A stretch of 64,000 nt of DNA from Acidiferrimicrobium sp. IK (GTDB lineage: Bacteria; Actinomycetota; Acidimicrobiia; Acidimicrobiales; Palsa-688), in assembly GCF_025499425.1 (NCBI RefSeq), contig NZ_JAIMCB010000003.1, positions 248,001 through 312,000 on the forward strand, written 5' to 3'. Both the position numbers and the translations under genes were made by a program. Below the pieces are notes generated by a model. The model was not told the DNA's origin and ran no database searches. It worked only from the letters and a program-made list of their open reading frames with translations. Of this stretch, positions 1 to 8,370 are shown piece after piece. Each line of letters starts with the position of its first letter. Position 1 is the first letter of the stretch.

Positions 1-48
1 CTCGAAGTCCAGCAAAGCCTCCCCGACCTGCGCCTGCCGGAGCGGTGA
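1..48 (+). CDS. C-terminal end of a plus-strand gene entering from the left edge (partial)
   Basis: Frame 1 is open from the first base and stops at TGA 46-48, giving a tail that ends DLRLPER. It stops 7 bases before the stop codon of the minus-strand glycerol kinase, so the two genes would be tail to tail. Fifteen residues are too few to name a family. The frame could also be open by chance in such GC-rich DNA. Confidence 0.35.
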   Translation, partial: LEVQQSLPDLRLPER

Positions 49-55
49 ACGGGGC

Positions 56-1495
56 TCAGAACTGCAGCGCGGTGAGCTCCGGGTACCACTCCCGGGCTCG
101 CTCCACCGCGGCGCGCCACCGGTCACGATCCGCGCCGTTCGCCGGCTCGACGGTGTGCTTGGGCGCCCACGCCTCGGCGATGTCCTCCTCACCGCGCCAG
201 GTGCCCACGGCCAGCCCGGCTAGGTAGCCGGCGCCGAGGGTGGTGGCCTCCACCTCGCGGGACACCTCGACGGGTCGTTGGCACGCGTCGGCCAGGGCCT
301 GCACGAACACCGCGTTGGCGCTCATCCCGCCGTCCACCCGCAGCGCTGCGATGGTCGTGCCGGCGTCGGCCTCGGCGGCTTCGACCAGGTCGGCGCCGGA
401 GTGGGCCACGCCTTCGAGGACGGCGCGGGTCAGCTCCGCCCGCCCGCTGCCGCGGGTGAGGCCCAGCACTGCGCCCCGGGCGCCGAAGTCCCACTGCGGG
501 GTTCCCATCCCGGACAGGGCGGGGACCACCACCACCCCGCCGCTGTCGGCGCAGCTGGCGGCCACCGTCTCGGACTCCGCGGCCGACGACAGCACACCGA
601 GGTCCTCGACCAGCCAGTCGACTGCGCTTCCGGCGGCCAGCATGATCCCCTCGACACCCCAGGTGAGCCGCCCGTCGCGCCGCCAGGCGATGATCGGGAA
701 CGTACCGGCCGCCCCCCGATGCTCGAACGCGGGCCGGTCCCCGACGCACATGTCGAGCATCCCGCCGGTGCCGAACGTGGCCTTGGCCATGCCCGGCCGG
801 GTGCAGCCCTGGCCGATGAGCGACGCCTGCTGGTCTCCGGCGATGCCGCACACGGGCGGGCTGCCGGCGAGCGCCGAGGCCTGCGCCAGGTGTCCGGAGG
901 AGTCGACCAGCGCCGGCAGGGCGCTGCTCGGGATGCGGAGCCGTTCGAGGAGGTCGTCGCGCCAGCCCCGCCCCTCGTCGGCGATGAGCCCGGTGACCCC
1001 GGCGTTGGACAGGTCGGTGATGTGGGCTTCACCGCCCGAGAGCGTCCACACCAGCCAGCTGTCAACGGTGCCGATCCGGGTGGTGGGCGAGCGGTCAGGG
1101 TCGTAGGTGTCGAGCAGCCACGCCGCCTTGGTGGCTGTCTCGTTGGGGGACAGGCGCAGGCCGTCGGCCTGCAGCTCGAGGCAGGTGCCGGCGGTGCGCA
1201 GGTCCTGCCAGCCGAGGCCGGGGCCGAGAGGGACCCCGGTGCGGGCGTCCCAAGCGACGGTGGACGCCCGCTGCGCGGTGACCCCCACCGCGTCGACTGG
1301 ACCACCGGAGGCGAGGGCCTCGGCGGCGACTTCGAGCGCGGCGGCGGCCATGGCCGCAGCGTCGAACTCGAGCAGCCCGGGCATCGGCACGATCGGGGGC
1401 AGGGGCCGGCGGACCACGTGGGTGACTGTGCTGTCGGGGCGGACAATGGCCGCTCTCACGCTGCTGGTGCCGACGTCGACGACGAGGATGCTGAT
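56..1495 (-). CDS. glpK: FGGY-family kinase, glycerol kinase type
   Basis: This kinase should phosphorylate glycerol with ATP to glycerol 3-phosphate, the substrate of the GlpD encoded two genes upstream in the same run. Visible signatures are the FGGY nucleotide-binding region (TFGTGGMLD, then GGMSAN and GAGYLAGLAVG near the C-terminus). The only canonical start in frame is GTG at 1459, but that would remove the N-terminal phosphate-binding strand VVDVGTSSVRAA, which is encoded just upstream. No ATG, GTG or TTG lies between 1459 and the in-frame stop at 1547. A good Shine-Dalgarno run (1502-1510) sits 7 nt before ATC 1493-1495, so I start there, giving 479 residues. Substrate could be another polyol; glycerol rests on the neighbours. 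Confidence 0.8.
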   Translation of the reverse strand: MSILVVDVGTSSVRAAIVRPDSTVTHVVRRPLPPIVPMPGLLEFDAAAMAAAALEVAAEALASGGPVDAVGVTAQRASTVAWDARTGVPLGPGLGWQDLRTAGTCLELQADGLRLSPNETATKAAWLLDTYDPDRSPTTRIGTVDSWLVWTLSGGEAHITDLSNAGVTGLIADEGRGWRDDLLERLRIPSSALPALVDSSGHLAQASALAGSPPVCGIAGDQQASLIGQGCTRPGMAKATFGTGGMLDMCVGDRPAFEHRGAAGTFPIIAWRRDGRLTWGVEGIMLAAGSAVDWLVEDLGVLSSAAESETVAASCADSGGVVVVPALSGMGTPQWDFGARGAVLGLTRGSGRAELTRAVLEGVAHSGADLVEAAEADAGTTIAALRVDGGMSANAVFVQALADACQRPVEVSREVEATTLGAGYLAGLAVGTWRGEEDIAEAWAPKHTVEPANGADRDRWRAAVERAREWYPELTALQF

Positions 1496-1501
1496 GGGAA
1501 C

Positions 1502-1510
1502 CCCTCCCCT
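1502..1510 (-). promoter_or_regulatory. Ribosome binding site supporting a non-canonical ATC start of glpK
   Basis: Read on the minus strand this is AGGGGAGGG, seven bases before the ATC at 1495-1493. It is one of the better anti-16S matches in the window and has no other start codon to serve. That is the main reason for placing the kinase start at ATC. Confidence 0.5.
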
Positions 1511-1546
1511 GGGTGAGCGCGGACGGGCAGGGACTCTATCGGCGGG

Positions 1547-3061
1547 TCACCACGGCGGCGGACCCCACGGCGACCCCAGACCGAGCTTGCCCGGGTTGAG
1601 GATGCCCCGTGGGTCGAGGGCCGTCTTGAGCGCGGTCAGCACTTGCAGGCCCCCGTCGAGCGCTGCCGCCATGTGCCGGCCCCGGTTGATCCCGATCCCG
1701 TGGTGGTGAGACAGGCCGCCGCCGCGTTCCAACGTGGCGCCGACCACCGCGTCCCAGGCCGCCCGGTAGTAAGCCTCGGCCCCTTCGGGGTCGGGCCGCC
1801 CGGCAAAAGTGAAGTACAAGCAGGCGCCGTCGCGGTACGCGTGTGACTGGTGGGCGCTCACCGCCAGCGTGGCGGGCAGGTCCTGCACGGCCCGCAGCGC
1901 GGCGTGGTAGATCGCCGTCAACCCCGACCAGCTGGCGGCGACCTCGATGGTGTCGGCGACGATGCCGGCCGCGGCCAGCTGCCCAAGGTCGGCTACCTGG
2001 TTGCGGTGGGCCAGCCACCGCTCGACCAGGCCCTCGCCGAGCGGCTCGGCGCGGCGGCACTCGTCGTCGACGACCAGCCACCCGCCGTCGATCTCGGCGG
2101 GGTCGCCCTCGTCGAGCGCGATCAACACGCAGTGGTCGGGACGCTCGAAGTTGCGGCCCGACTCCACGCGGTCGTAGAGCCGCAGCACCGCCGGCGTCGC
2201 GCCCCGGCGGAGGATCCGGCGGCAGGCGTCGAGGCCGTCGTCGACGGTGGCGAAGCCCCACGCGGCGCGCCGCTCGGCGTCAGGCAACGGGCGGACCTTC
2301 AGCCTGGCAGAGGTGATCACGCCGAGAGTCCCCTCGCTGCCCACGAACAGCTGGGTCAGGTCCGGGCCCGTCGCGGCCCGCGGCGCCCGCCCGCCGGTGC
2401 GGATCACCGTGCCGTCGGCCATGGCCACCTGCAGGCCGGCGACCATGTCCTCGATCTTCCCGTAGCGGGTGGAGTACTGGCCGGCGGACCGGCAAGCCAG
2501 CCAGCCGCCGACCGTCGACAGCGCCATCGACTGCGGCCAGTGGCCGCTGGTCGCGCCGTGGTCGTCGCGCAGCGCTGCCTCGAAGCGGTCTCCGAAGGTC
2601 CCCGGCGAGACGTCGACGAGGAGGCTGATGTCGTCGTAGGCCTCGATTCCCGACAGCCCGGTGAGGTCCAGGACCACCCCGCCGAACACCGGCACGCTCG
2701 CCCCGCACACCCCGCTCCGGCCGGCGGCCACGGTTACGGGGACCTGGGCGTCGTTGCACACCGCGAGCACCGCGGCGACCTCACCGGCGCTCCCCGGTCG
2801 GGCCACCGCGCCGGCCCGAGCCGGGGCGGTGCCGGCCTTGGCCCAGACCACCGACAGCGGCCACCAGTCCCGGGCCGATTCTGTGCAGGTCTCGCCGTCG
2901 GTGGTCACCGTGGCGCACACCTCCTCCAGCCGGCGGGCCACGCCCGCTGGGAGCGGTCCGCCGGCGAAGCGGGTCGCCAGGCCGGCCGGGTCGCCCTCGA
3001 AGGCGACCGCCGGTGTCGGGACGCCGGGACCGAGGGGTGGGGGCGACGTGGGCGTGGTCAT
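1547..3061 (-). CDS. FAD-linked oxidase, alkylglycerone-phosphate synthase-like
   Basis: A 504-residue flavoprotein with an N-terminal FAD_binding_4 (PCMH) domain (VTVAAGRSGVCG; later FVGSEGTLGVIT) and a C-terminal FAD-oxidase domain ending in the family-typical GILNPGKLGLG. Near residue 450 it carries LSHHHGIG. Alkylglycerone-phosphate synthases have this HHH triad, whereas glycolate and D-lactate dehydrogenases usually have an EHG motif. AGPS swaps the acyl chain of acyl-DHAP for a fatty alcohol, the first ether-lipid step, and the flanking glpK and glpD would supply G3P and DHAP. The alternative is an unspecified 2-hydroxyacid dehydrogenase. Start ATG 3061 leaves 34 bp to glpD; a longer start would overlap glpD. 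Confidence 0.75.
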   Translation of the reverse strand: MTTPTSPPPLGPGVPTPAVAFEGDPAGLATRFAGGPLPAGVARRLEEVCATVTTDGETCTESARDWWPLSVVWAKAGTAPARAGAVARPGSAGEVAAVLAVCNDAQVPVTVAAGRSGVCGASVPVFGGVVLDLTGLSGIEAYDDISLLVDVSPGTFGDRFEAALRDDHGATSGHWPQSMALSTVGGWLACRSAGQYSTRYGKIEDMVAGLQVAMADGTVIRTGGRAPRAATGPDLTQLFVGSEGTLGVITSARLKVRPLPDAERRAAWGFATVDDGLDACRRILRRGATPAVLRLYDRVESGRNFERPDHCVLIALDEGDPAEIDGGWLVVDDECRRAEPLGEGLVERWLAHRNQVADLGQLAAAGIVADTIEVAASWSGLTAIYHAALRAVQDLPATLAVSAHQSHAYRDGACLYFTFAGRPDPEGAEAYYRAAWDAVVGATLERGGGLSHHHGIGINRGRHMAAALDGGLQVLTALKTALDPRGILNPGKLGLGSPWGPPPW

Positions 3062-3095
3062 CGAAAGGGATGATGCCCGCTGCCGGACCGTGCTG

Positions 3096-4832
3096 TCAGG
3101 GCCGGCCCGCTCCACCGGCGGTCGGGAGTACTCCCGCGGCCATCGACGCCCGCTCCGCCTCGGCACCGGCCACCACCGCGGCGACCTCCGAGGCCTGGCG
3201 GGAGCTGTCCCAGCCCAACTCGGCGCCGATCAGCTCCGCCACCGCAGGCGCCGCGGCGACGGTGGCGTCGCGGTCGAGGATCCCGGCGCGGGTCCGCCGG
3301 TAGAGGACGTCGGCGAGGGAGTGGACCATCTCGTAGCGGGCCGCGAACAGCGCCTCGGCCCTCAGATAGGGCAGGCCGGGGACCAGCGCCTGGCCGAGAT
3401 CGGGGTCGGCGGCGATCATCGCGACGAGCGCCCGGGCCTCGCCGCCGTAGCGGCCGGCCAGGTGGCGGAGCAGCACCGGGCTGGCGCCGAGGCGTTCAGC
3501 GGCGCCGGGCTCGGCCAGCTCCGCGCTGCCTTCGGACCCCCAGATCGCCAGGCGTCGGGTGGGGCAGTAGGTGAGGCGGCGCCCCAGCAGATGGTGCACC
3601 GCATCGACGGCGTCCGCGGCCATCAGCCGGTAGGTGGTGAGCTTGCCGCCGGTGACGGTGATCAGCCCCTGCGGCGAGGTGTCGATCCGGTGCCGGCGGG
3701 ACAGGTCGGCGGTGGCCTCGTCCCCGGACCCGGGCTGGCCGCCGGCGACTAGAGGGCGCAGACCGGCCCAGGAGCCGGTGACGTCGGCGGCGCTGAGCCC
3801 GGCGGTGGTCCAGGCGTTCACCGCGTCGAGGAGGTACCCGACATCGGCGGGAGTGACTTGCGGGTCGTCGAGGGGGCCGTCGTAGTCGGTGTCGGTCGTG
3901 CCGATGTAGGTGAAGCGCCCGGGACCGTCCGGACCCGACGCGCTCGCTGCGTCCCACGGCACGACGAACACCGACCTGCGGTCGCCGGGCACCGACAGGA
4001 CCGTGGCGTAGTCACAGGGGAGCCGGTGCGCGGGCACCGCCAGGTGGACGCCTTTGGCCGGGCGGAGGCGCAGGTGCCCAGACGGGGAAGGCGACAGCTC
4101 GGCCACCTGCTCGCTCCACACGCCGCCCGCGTTGACCACCGCCGCGGCGCGGACCTCGGTGCCATCCGCCAGGCGAGCGCCGCACACCCGCCCGTCGGCC
4201 TCGAGCAGTGCCGCCACCGGCGCGTAGGTGGCCACCGCGGCACCGTGGTCGGCGGCGCTGCGGGCCAGGGCCAGGGTGAGGCGGGCGTCGTCGGCCTGCG
4301 CGTCCCAGTACAAGAAGGCGTCCACCAGCCGATCGGAGCGCAGCAGCGGCAGGTGGGCCCGGGCGCTGCCGGCGCTGACCCGGCGGTGGCGCTTGCCGAT
4401 CCGCAGGCCGCCGGCCAGGTCGTAGAGCCACAACGCGCTGGAGTACGCCTTGGCCAGGCCCTTGACCTTCGCCCGGGACGATCCGCCGGCGCCGGGCGCC
4501 ACCGGGTCGCGGCTGAACAGCGGGATCAAAAACGGCAGCGGCTTGACCAGGTGGGGGGCGTTGGTCAGCAGGCGCTGGCGTTCTGTCAGCCCCTCGGCCA
4601 CCAACCGGTACTCGCCCTGCGAGAGGTAGCGCAGCCCGCCGTGGACCATCTTCGACGACTTCGACGACGTCCCGCCGCCGAGGTCCCCAGAGTCGACCAG
4701 CGCGGTACGCAAACCCCGCGCCGCCGCGTCGAGCGCCACACCGCACCCGGTCACGCCTGCTCCGATCACCAGCAGATCGAAGCGATCCGACCTCATTCTG
4801 GACAGCGCCGCACCACGGTCGAAGCCACGCAC
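3096..4832 (-). CDS. glpD: Glycerol-3-phosphate dehydrogenase (FAD, quinone-linked)
   Basis: GlpD oxidises glycerol 3-phosphate to dihydroxyacetone phosphate at the membrane and passes electrons to quinone. The 578-residue product has the N-terminal dinucleotide fold (LLVIGAGVTGCGVALDAA), the GlpD hallmark GGTSSKSSKMVHGGLRYL, and a C-terminal DAO_C-type region. Its length is usual for the aerobic enzyme. Start: GTG 4832 has a TACGGT hexamer six bases upstream, as in other leaderless genes here; an internal ATG at 4796 is an alternative. It is first in a minus-strand run with the AGPS-like protein and glycerol kinase, a glycerol-use operon. The 59 bp to the divergent perR gene hold both promoters. 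Confidence 0.93.
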   Translation of the reverse strand: MRGFDRGAALSRMRSDRFDLLVIGAGVTGCGVALDAAARGLRTALVDSGDLGGGTSSKSSKMVHGGLRYLSQGEYRLVAEGLTERQRLLTNAPHLVKPLPFLIPLFSRDPVAPGAGGSSRAKVKGLAKAYSSALWLYDLAGGLRIGKRHRRVSAGSARAHLPLLRSDRLVDAFLYWDAQADDARLTLALARSAADHGAAVATYAPVAALLEADGRVCGARLADGTEVRAAAVVNAGGVWSEQVAELSPSPSGHLRLRPAKGVHLAVPAHRLPCDYATVLSVPGDRRSVFVVPWDAASASGPDGPGRFTYIGTTDTDYDGPLDDPQVTPADVGYLLDAVNAWTTAGLSAADVTGSWAGLRPLVAGGQPGSGDEATADLSRRHRIDTSPQGLITVTGGKLTTYRLMAADAVDAVHHLLGRRLTYCPTRRLAIWGSEGSAELAEPGAAERLGASPVLLRHLAGRYGGEARALVAMIAADPDLGQALVPGLPYLRAEALFAARYEMVHSLADVLYRRTRAGILDRDATVAAAPAVAELIGAELGWDSSRQASEVAAVVAGAEAERASMAAGVLPTAGGAGRP

Positions 4833-4838
4833 GTCCCC

Positions 4839-4844
4839 ACCGTA
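4839..4844 (-). promoter_or_regulatory. -10 hexamer TACGGT for glpD, leaderless
   Basis: TACGGT ends six bases before GTG 4832 on the minus strand, so transcription would begin at or next to the start codon. Confidence 0.5.
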
Positions 4845-4860
4845 GCCAACCGCCCTACCG

Positions 4861-4871
4861 ACAATGATTGT
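4861..4871. promoter_or_regulatory. PerR/Fur-type operator
   Basis: ACAATGATTGT is a perfect 5-1-5 inverted repeat whose centre, AATGATT, matches the AATNATT core of PerR boxes. It lies seven bases upstream of the perR -10 (4879-4884) and 16 bases from the glpD -10. A bound repressor would therefore block perR and probably touch glpD. Autoregulation is the usual arrangement for this family. Confidence 0.6.
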
Positions 4872-4878
4872 TAGGTGC

Positions 4879-4884
4879 TAATAT
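4879..4884 (+). promoter_or_regulatory. -10 hexamer TAATAT for perR, leaderless
   Basis: TAATAT is the best -10 match in the window and ends seven bases before ATG 4892. It favours ATG 4892 over the in-frame ATG at 4883, which lies across the edge of the hexamer. Confidence 0.6.
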
Positions 4885-4891
4885 GTGTCGC

Positions 4892-5323
4892 ATGAAGTCC
4901 CCGGCCGAGCTCGCCGACGCCTTCCGGGCGCGAGGCCTCAAGGTCACCCCCCAGCGGGAATGCATCTTCGGGGTACTCCACGGGTCGGCGGTGCACCCCA
5001 CGGCCGAGGCGGTCTACGCGGTGGCCAGGGAGCGGATGCCCACCATGTCGTTGAAGACCGTGTACCAGACCCTGAACGACCTGGCCGAGATGGGCGAAAT
5101 CCAGCAGCTAGACGTCGGGACCGGCGCCAGCCGCTTCGATCCGAACGTCGACCCTCACCACCACCTGGTGTGCCGCGTGTGCGGCAAGATCCGGGACCTC
5201 CACGTGGAGTACCCCGGCCTCGACGTGCCGGCCAACCAGCAGCAGGGGTTTGCCGTCGAGGACGCCGAGGTGGTCTTCCGGGGTGTGTGCGCCCAGTGCG
5301 CCGCAGCCCCGCAGGTTGTATGA
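4892..5323 (+). CDS. perR: Fur-family peroxide sensor, PerR type
   Basis: A 143-residue Fur-family repressor with winged-helix recognition segment [12 protein letters not shown] (53-64). Its metal residues match Bacillus PerR with a constant shift of two: H35, D83, H89, H91 and D102 for the regulatory iron/manganese site, and C94, C97, C133, C136 for the structural zinc. An aspartate at the 102 position, rather than the glutamate of true Fur, is what makes PerR sensitive to metal-catalysed histidine oxidation by peroxide. That is known for the family; peroxide sensing here is inferred. The gene sits behind an inverted-repeat operator and 46 bp ahead of rubrerythrin, a classical PerR target. 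Confidence 0.88.
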   Translation: MKSPAELADAFRARGLKVTPQRECIFGVLHGSAVHPTAEAVYAVARERMPTMSLKTVYQTLNDLAEMGEIQQLDVGTGASRFDPNVDPHHHLVCRVCGKIRDLHVEYPGLDVPANQQQGFAVEDAEVVFRGVCAQCAAAPQVV

Positions 5324-5369
5324 CAGCAACCGCACAACCAGAAATCCCCAACAACCAGGAGCGACCGAC

Positions 5370-5789
<420 letters not shown>

Positions 5790-5794
5790 TACTC

Positions 5795-5813
5795 GGTCCG
5801 CTTCGTTCGGACC
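5795..5813 (+). repeat. Small hairpin after rubrerythrin
   Basis: GGTCCG and CGGACC are separated by seven bases, six bases after the rubrerythrin stop. It may fold in the mRNA, alone or with the larger hairpin that follows. Confidence 0.4.
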
Positions 5814-5826
5814 CCTGAGCAGGCCG

Positions 5827-5856
5827 CCGGCCCGTCCCGATACCGGGGCGGGCCGG
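5827..5856 (+). terminator. Hairpin in the rubrerythrin/Fe-S protein gap
   Basis: Arms of 13 bases (CCGGCCCGTCCCG and CGGGGCGGGCCGG, one G-T wobble) flank an ATAC loop, followed by TCCTGTC. It could terminate or attenuate transcription, or protect a processed upstream mRNA end. There is no real U-run. Confidence 0.45.
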
Positions 5857-5917
5857 TCCTGTCACTGCCCGCCGCCGGGCACCCGTCTCCTTTCCCCGAA
5901 CCCTTGCCAGGAGCACC

Positions 5918-7270
5918 GTGACTGTCACCTACGACCCGAACGACCCCGCCTACTACGACGAAACCGATCTCCGCACGGAGCTGACCCGGGTCTACGACCT
6001 CTGCCACGGCTGCCGGTTGTGCCTGTCGCTTTGCCCGTCGTTCCCGACCATGTTCGACGCCATCGACGCCCGCGACGGAGCCGTCGAGGAGCTCACGGCG
6101 GCGGAGCAGGACAAGGTCGTCGACGAGTGCTACCAGTGCAAGTTGTGCTACGTGAAGTGCCCCTACATCCCGCCGCACGAGTGGCAGCTGGACTTCCCGA
6201 AGCTGATGCAGCGCGCCGAGGCGGTACAAAACCGCCACCACGGCGACTTGAAGGGAAAGATCACCACGCAGGTGCTCGGCCACACCGACTTGATCGGGAC
6301 CCTGTCGAGCGCGGCCGCGCCCATCGCCAACCGGGCCATCGCCACGCCGGGCTCCGCCATCCGCAAGCTCATGGACAAGACCGTCGGCGTTGCCGCGGAA
6401 CGGGTACTGCCGCCCTACGCCCGCACCAGGTTCTCGACCTGGTTCAAGAAGCGGCGCCGGCGGGGCGAGTCCCGCCTCGGGCGGCCCGAGCAGGCCCGCG
6501 CTGCGATCTTCTCCACCTGCCTCGTCGAGTACCAGAACCCGGCCATCGGCAAGGATCTGGTCAAGGTCTACGAGCGCAACGGCGTCACCTGCGACATGCC
6601 CGACGGCGCCGGCTGCTGCGGCGCGCCGTGGCTGCACAGCGGGGAGTTCGGGCAGTTCACCAAGCAGGCCGCGGCCAACGTGGAGAAGCTCGCTGCCTCG
6701 GTGCGGGCCGGCAATGACATCGTCGTCCCCCAACCGACGTGCGGCTACGTCCTCAAGCGGGACTACCCCGAGTACCTGAAGACCGAGGACGCCCGGCTGG
6801 TCGCGGCGCACACCTACGACGCCGCGGAATACCTCTGGAAGCTGCACAAGAACCAGCTGAAGCCCGAGTCGTCGAGCGTCAGCGGCGACACCAGCATCGA
6901 CACCGAGTTCGCCGGTGACGTGCCCGAGACGACCGCGTACCACGTCCCCTGCCACCTGCAGGCCCAGAACATTGGCCTGCGGAGCCGGGACCTCATCAAG
7001 CTGACCGGTTCCAAGGTGACTGCCATCAACAAGTGCTCAGGCATCGACGGCATGTGGGGCATGCGCTCGGAGAACTACGACCTGGCCCGCAAGGTCGCCC
7101 AGCCCCTGGCCCAGGCCATCGACAAGGCCGATGCGGAGGTAGTGGCCGGCGACTGCCACCTGGCCAACGGCGCCATCGACCAGGAGACCGGCCGGCGTCC
7201 CCTCCATCCCCTGCAGTTGCTGGCTCGGGCCTACGGGATCCCCGAAGAGCTCGACGACCCGCGACGCTGA
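5918..7270 (+). CDS. GlpC/heterodisulfide-reductase-like Fe-S protein with CCG domains
   Basis: A 450-residue soluble protein with two N-terminal [4Fe-4S] motifs ([12 protein letters not shown] and [12 protein letters not shown]) and two cysteine-rich CCG-type regions (GAGCCGAPW near residue 230; [15 protein letters not shown] and [10 protein letters not shown] near 345-385). This is the GlpC/HdrD-like electron-transfer architecture. No flavoprotein partner of the GlpAB type is adjacent. The neighbours are rubrerythrin and DUF3501, an association I recognise from other bacteria, which suggests it feeds electrons to the rubrerythrin; that is inference. GTG start at 5918, 19 bp before DUF3501. 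Confidence 0.82.
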   Translation: MTVTYDPNDPAYYDETDLRTELTRVYDLCHGCRLCLSLCPSFPTMFDAIDARDGAVEELTAAEQDKVVDECYQCKLCYVKCPYIPPHEWQLDFPKLMQRAEAVQNRHHGDLKGKITTQVLGHTDLIGTLSSAAAPIANRAIATPGSAIRKLMDKTVGVAAERVLPPYARTRFSTWFKKRRRRGESRLGRPEQARAAIFSTCLVEYQNPAIGKDLVKVYERNGVTCDMPDGAGCCGAPWLHSGEFGQFTKQAAANVEKLAASVRAGNDIVVPQPTCGYVLKRDYPEYLKTEDARLVAAHTYDAAEYLWKLHKNQLKPESSSVSGDTSIDTEFAGDVPETTAYHVPCHLQAQNIGLRSRDLIKLTGSKVTAINKCSGIDGMWGMRSENYDLARKVAQPLAQAIDKADAEVVAGDCHLANGAIDQETGRRPLHPLQLLARAYGIPEELDDPRR

Positions 7271-7289
7271 TGCCCTCTAGGAGGCAACC

Positions 7290-7898
7290 ATGCCCGCCAA
7301 CACCAAACTGACCCTCGACGACATCTCCGACCTGCGAGCGTACGAACGAAGCCGGGACCAGTTCCGGGACCGGATCATCGCCCTCAAACGACGCCGCCGG
7401 GTTTCGGTCGGCCCGGTGGTGACCCTCGTGTTCGAGAACCACGACACCATCCTCTTCCAGGTCCAGGAGATGGCCCGAGCCGAGCGGATGCTCTCCGACG
7501 AGGCCATCCAGACCGAGCTCGACACCTACAACCCGCTCATCCCCGAGCCGGGGAGCCTCTCCGCGACGTTGTTCGTCGAGCTGACGACCAGAGCCGAGAT
7601 GGAGGAGTGGCTACCGAAGCTCGTCGGGGTGGAGCGCTCCGTCGAGCTGCTGATCGGGGAGGGTCCGACTGCGTCGGTCGTGCGCTGCGCCGTCGACGAG
7701 GGCCACGCCATGCAGTTGACCCGCGAGGAGATCACCGCGTCGGTCCACTACGTGCGGTTCTCCCTCTCGCCGCAGGAGATCTCCCGTTTCGCGTCGGAGC
7801 CGGTGGTCCTCGCCATCAATCATCCCGCCTACACCGAGGGCGTGCGCCTCTCCGACGACACCAAGGAGACCCTCCTCGAGGATCTGCGAGGCGCTTGA
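7290..7898 (+). CDS. DUF3501 family protein
   Basis: A 202-residue protein matching the DUF3501 family as I remember it (start KLTLDDISDLRAYERSRDQFRDR, middle VTLVFENHDTILFQVQEM). It has no predicted signal or membrane segment and no cysteines in motif arrangements, so it is probably cytosolic and not itself redox-active. The function is unknown. It repeatedly travels with rubrerythrin and the GlpC-like protein, so a structural or assembly role in that complex is possible. An AGGAGG-like site lies 9 bases before ATG 7290. Confidence 0.8.
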   Translation: MPANTKLTLDDISDLRAYERSRDQFRDRIIALKRRRRVSVGPVVTLVFENHDTILFQVQEMARAERMLSDEAIQTELDTYNPLIPEPGSLSATLFVELTTRAEMEEWLPKLVGVERSVELLIGEGPTASVVRCAVDEGHAMQLTREEITASVHYVRFSLSPQEISRFASEPVVLAINHPAYTEGVRLSDDTKETLLEDLRGA

Positions 7899-8056
7899 GG
7901 CCCGAACCGGAGGCGACGCGGTGTCACCGCAGTTCACCAGAATCCTTGGTGCGGAACTCCTAGACACCCCCCGCCATGCCGCGACACAATGGGGGTCTCC
8001 CGGCGGCACCTGCGTGCGGATGGCGCCGGGAGATGCCCCCGAGTTGGAGAACCCCG

Positions 8057-8299
8057 ATGGAACCGACAAAAGCCCTGGTATGGCGGCAGCGCGCCGCCTG
8101 TCGCGGTGTCGAACCCGAAGTCTTCTATCCCATCACCGATGAGGAAGCGGAGGACGCCAAGGCCATCTGCTTCTCCTGCTCGGTGCGCGAGCGGTGTCTG
8201 GAGTGGGCGCTGACCAACAGGGAGCGAGACGGCGTGTGGGGCGGTGCGACCGAGCGCGAGCGGCGGCGGATCATCCGCCAGCGGCGGCGCTCCGCGTAA
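8057..8299 (+). CDS. WhiB-family Fe-S transcriptional regulator
   Basis: An 80-residue WhiB-like protein with the four cluster cysteines C15, C38, C41 and C47 (C-x22-C-x2-C-x5-C), the G[VI]WGG turn at 59-63 and a basic tail RRRIIRQRRR that contacts DNA. WhiB proteins bind a [4Fe-4S] cluster and region 4 of the primary sigma factor and respond to O2 or NO. Start ATG 8057 follows a GTTGGAG ribosome site. The family is confined to Actinobacteria and their phages, which supports the host assignment. The subclass (WhiB1 to WhiB7) cannot be fixed from this alone. Confidence 0.9.
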   Translation: MEPTKALVWRQRAACRGVEPEVFYPITDEEAEDAKAICFSCSVRERCLEWALTNRERDGVWGGATERERRRIIRQRRRSA

Positions 8300-8355
8300 C
8301 CTCCCGACCCCGTACGTCGGTGATGGCGATTTAGAGCCCGACGCCGGTCTGCCGG

Positions 8356-8361
8356 TAGCGT
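8356..8361 (+). promoter_or_regulatory. -10 hexamer TAGCGT for trpD, leaderless
   Basis: TAGCGT ends nine bases before GTG 8371 and no ribosome binding site is visible between them. Confidence 0.45.
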
Positions 8362-8370
8362 CTCGACCCT

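Noticed and set aside
278..1516. 412-codon plus-strand frame over the glycerol kinase gene
   Set aside because: Antisense shadow with no family signature; low-complexity Gly/Ala/Arg composition typical of GC-rich frames.
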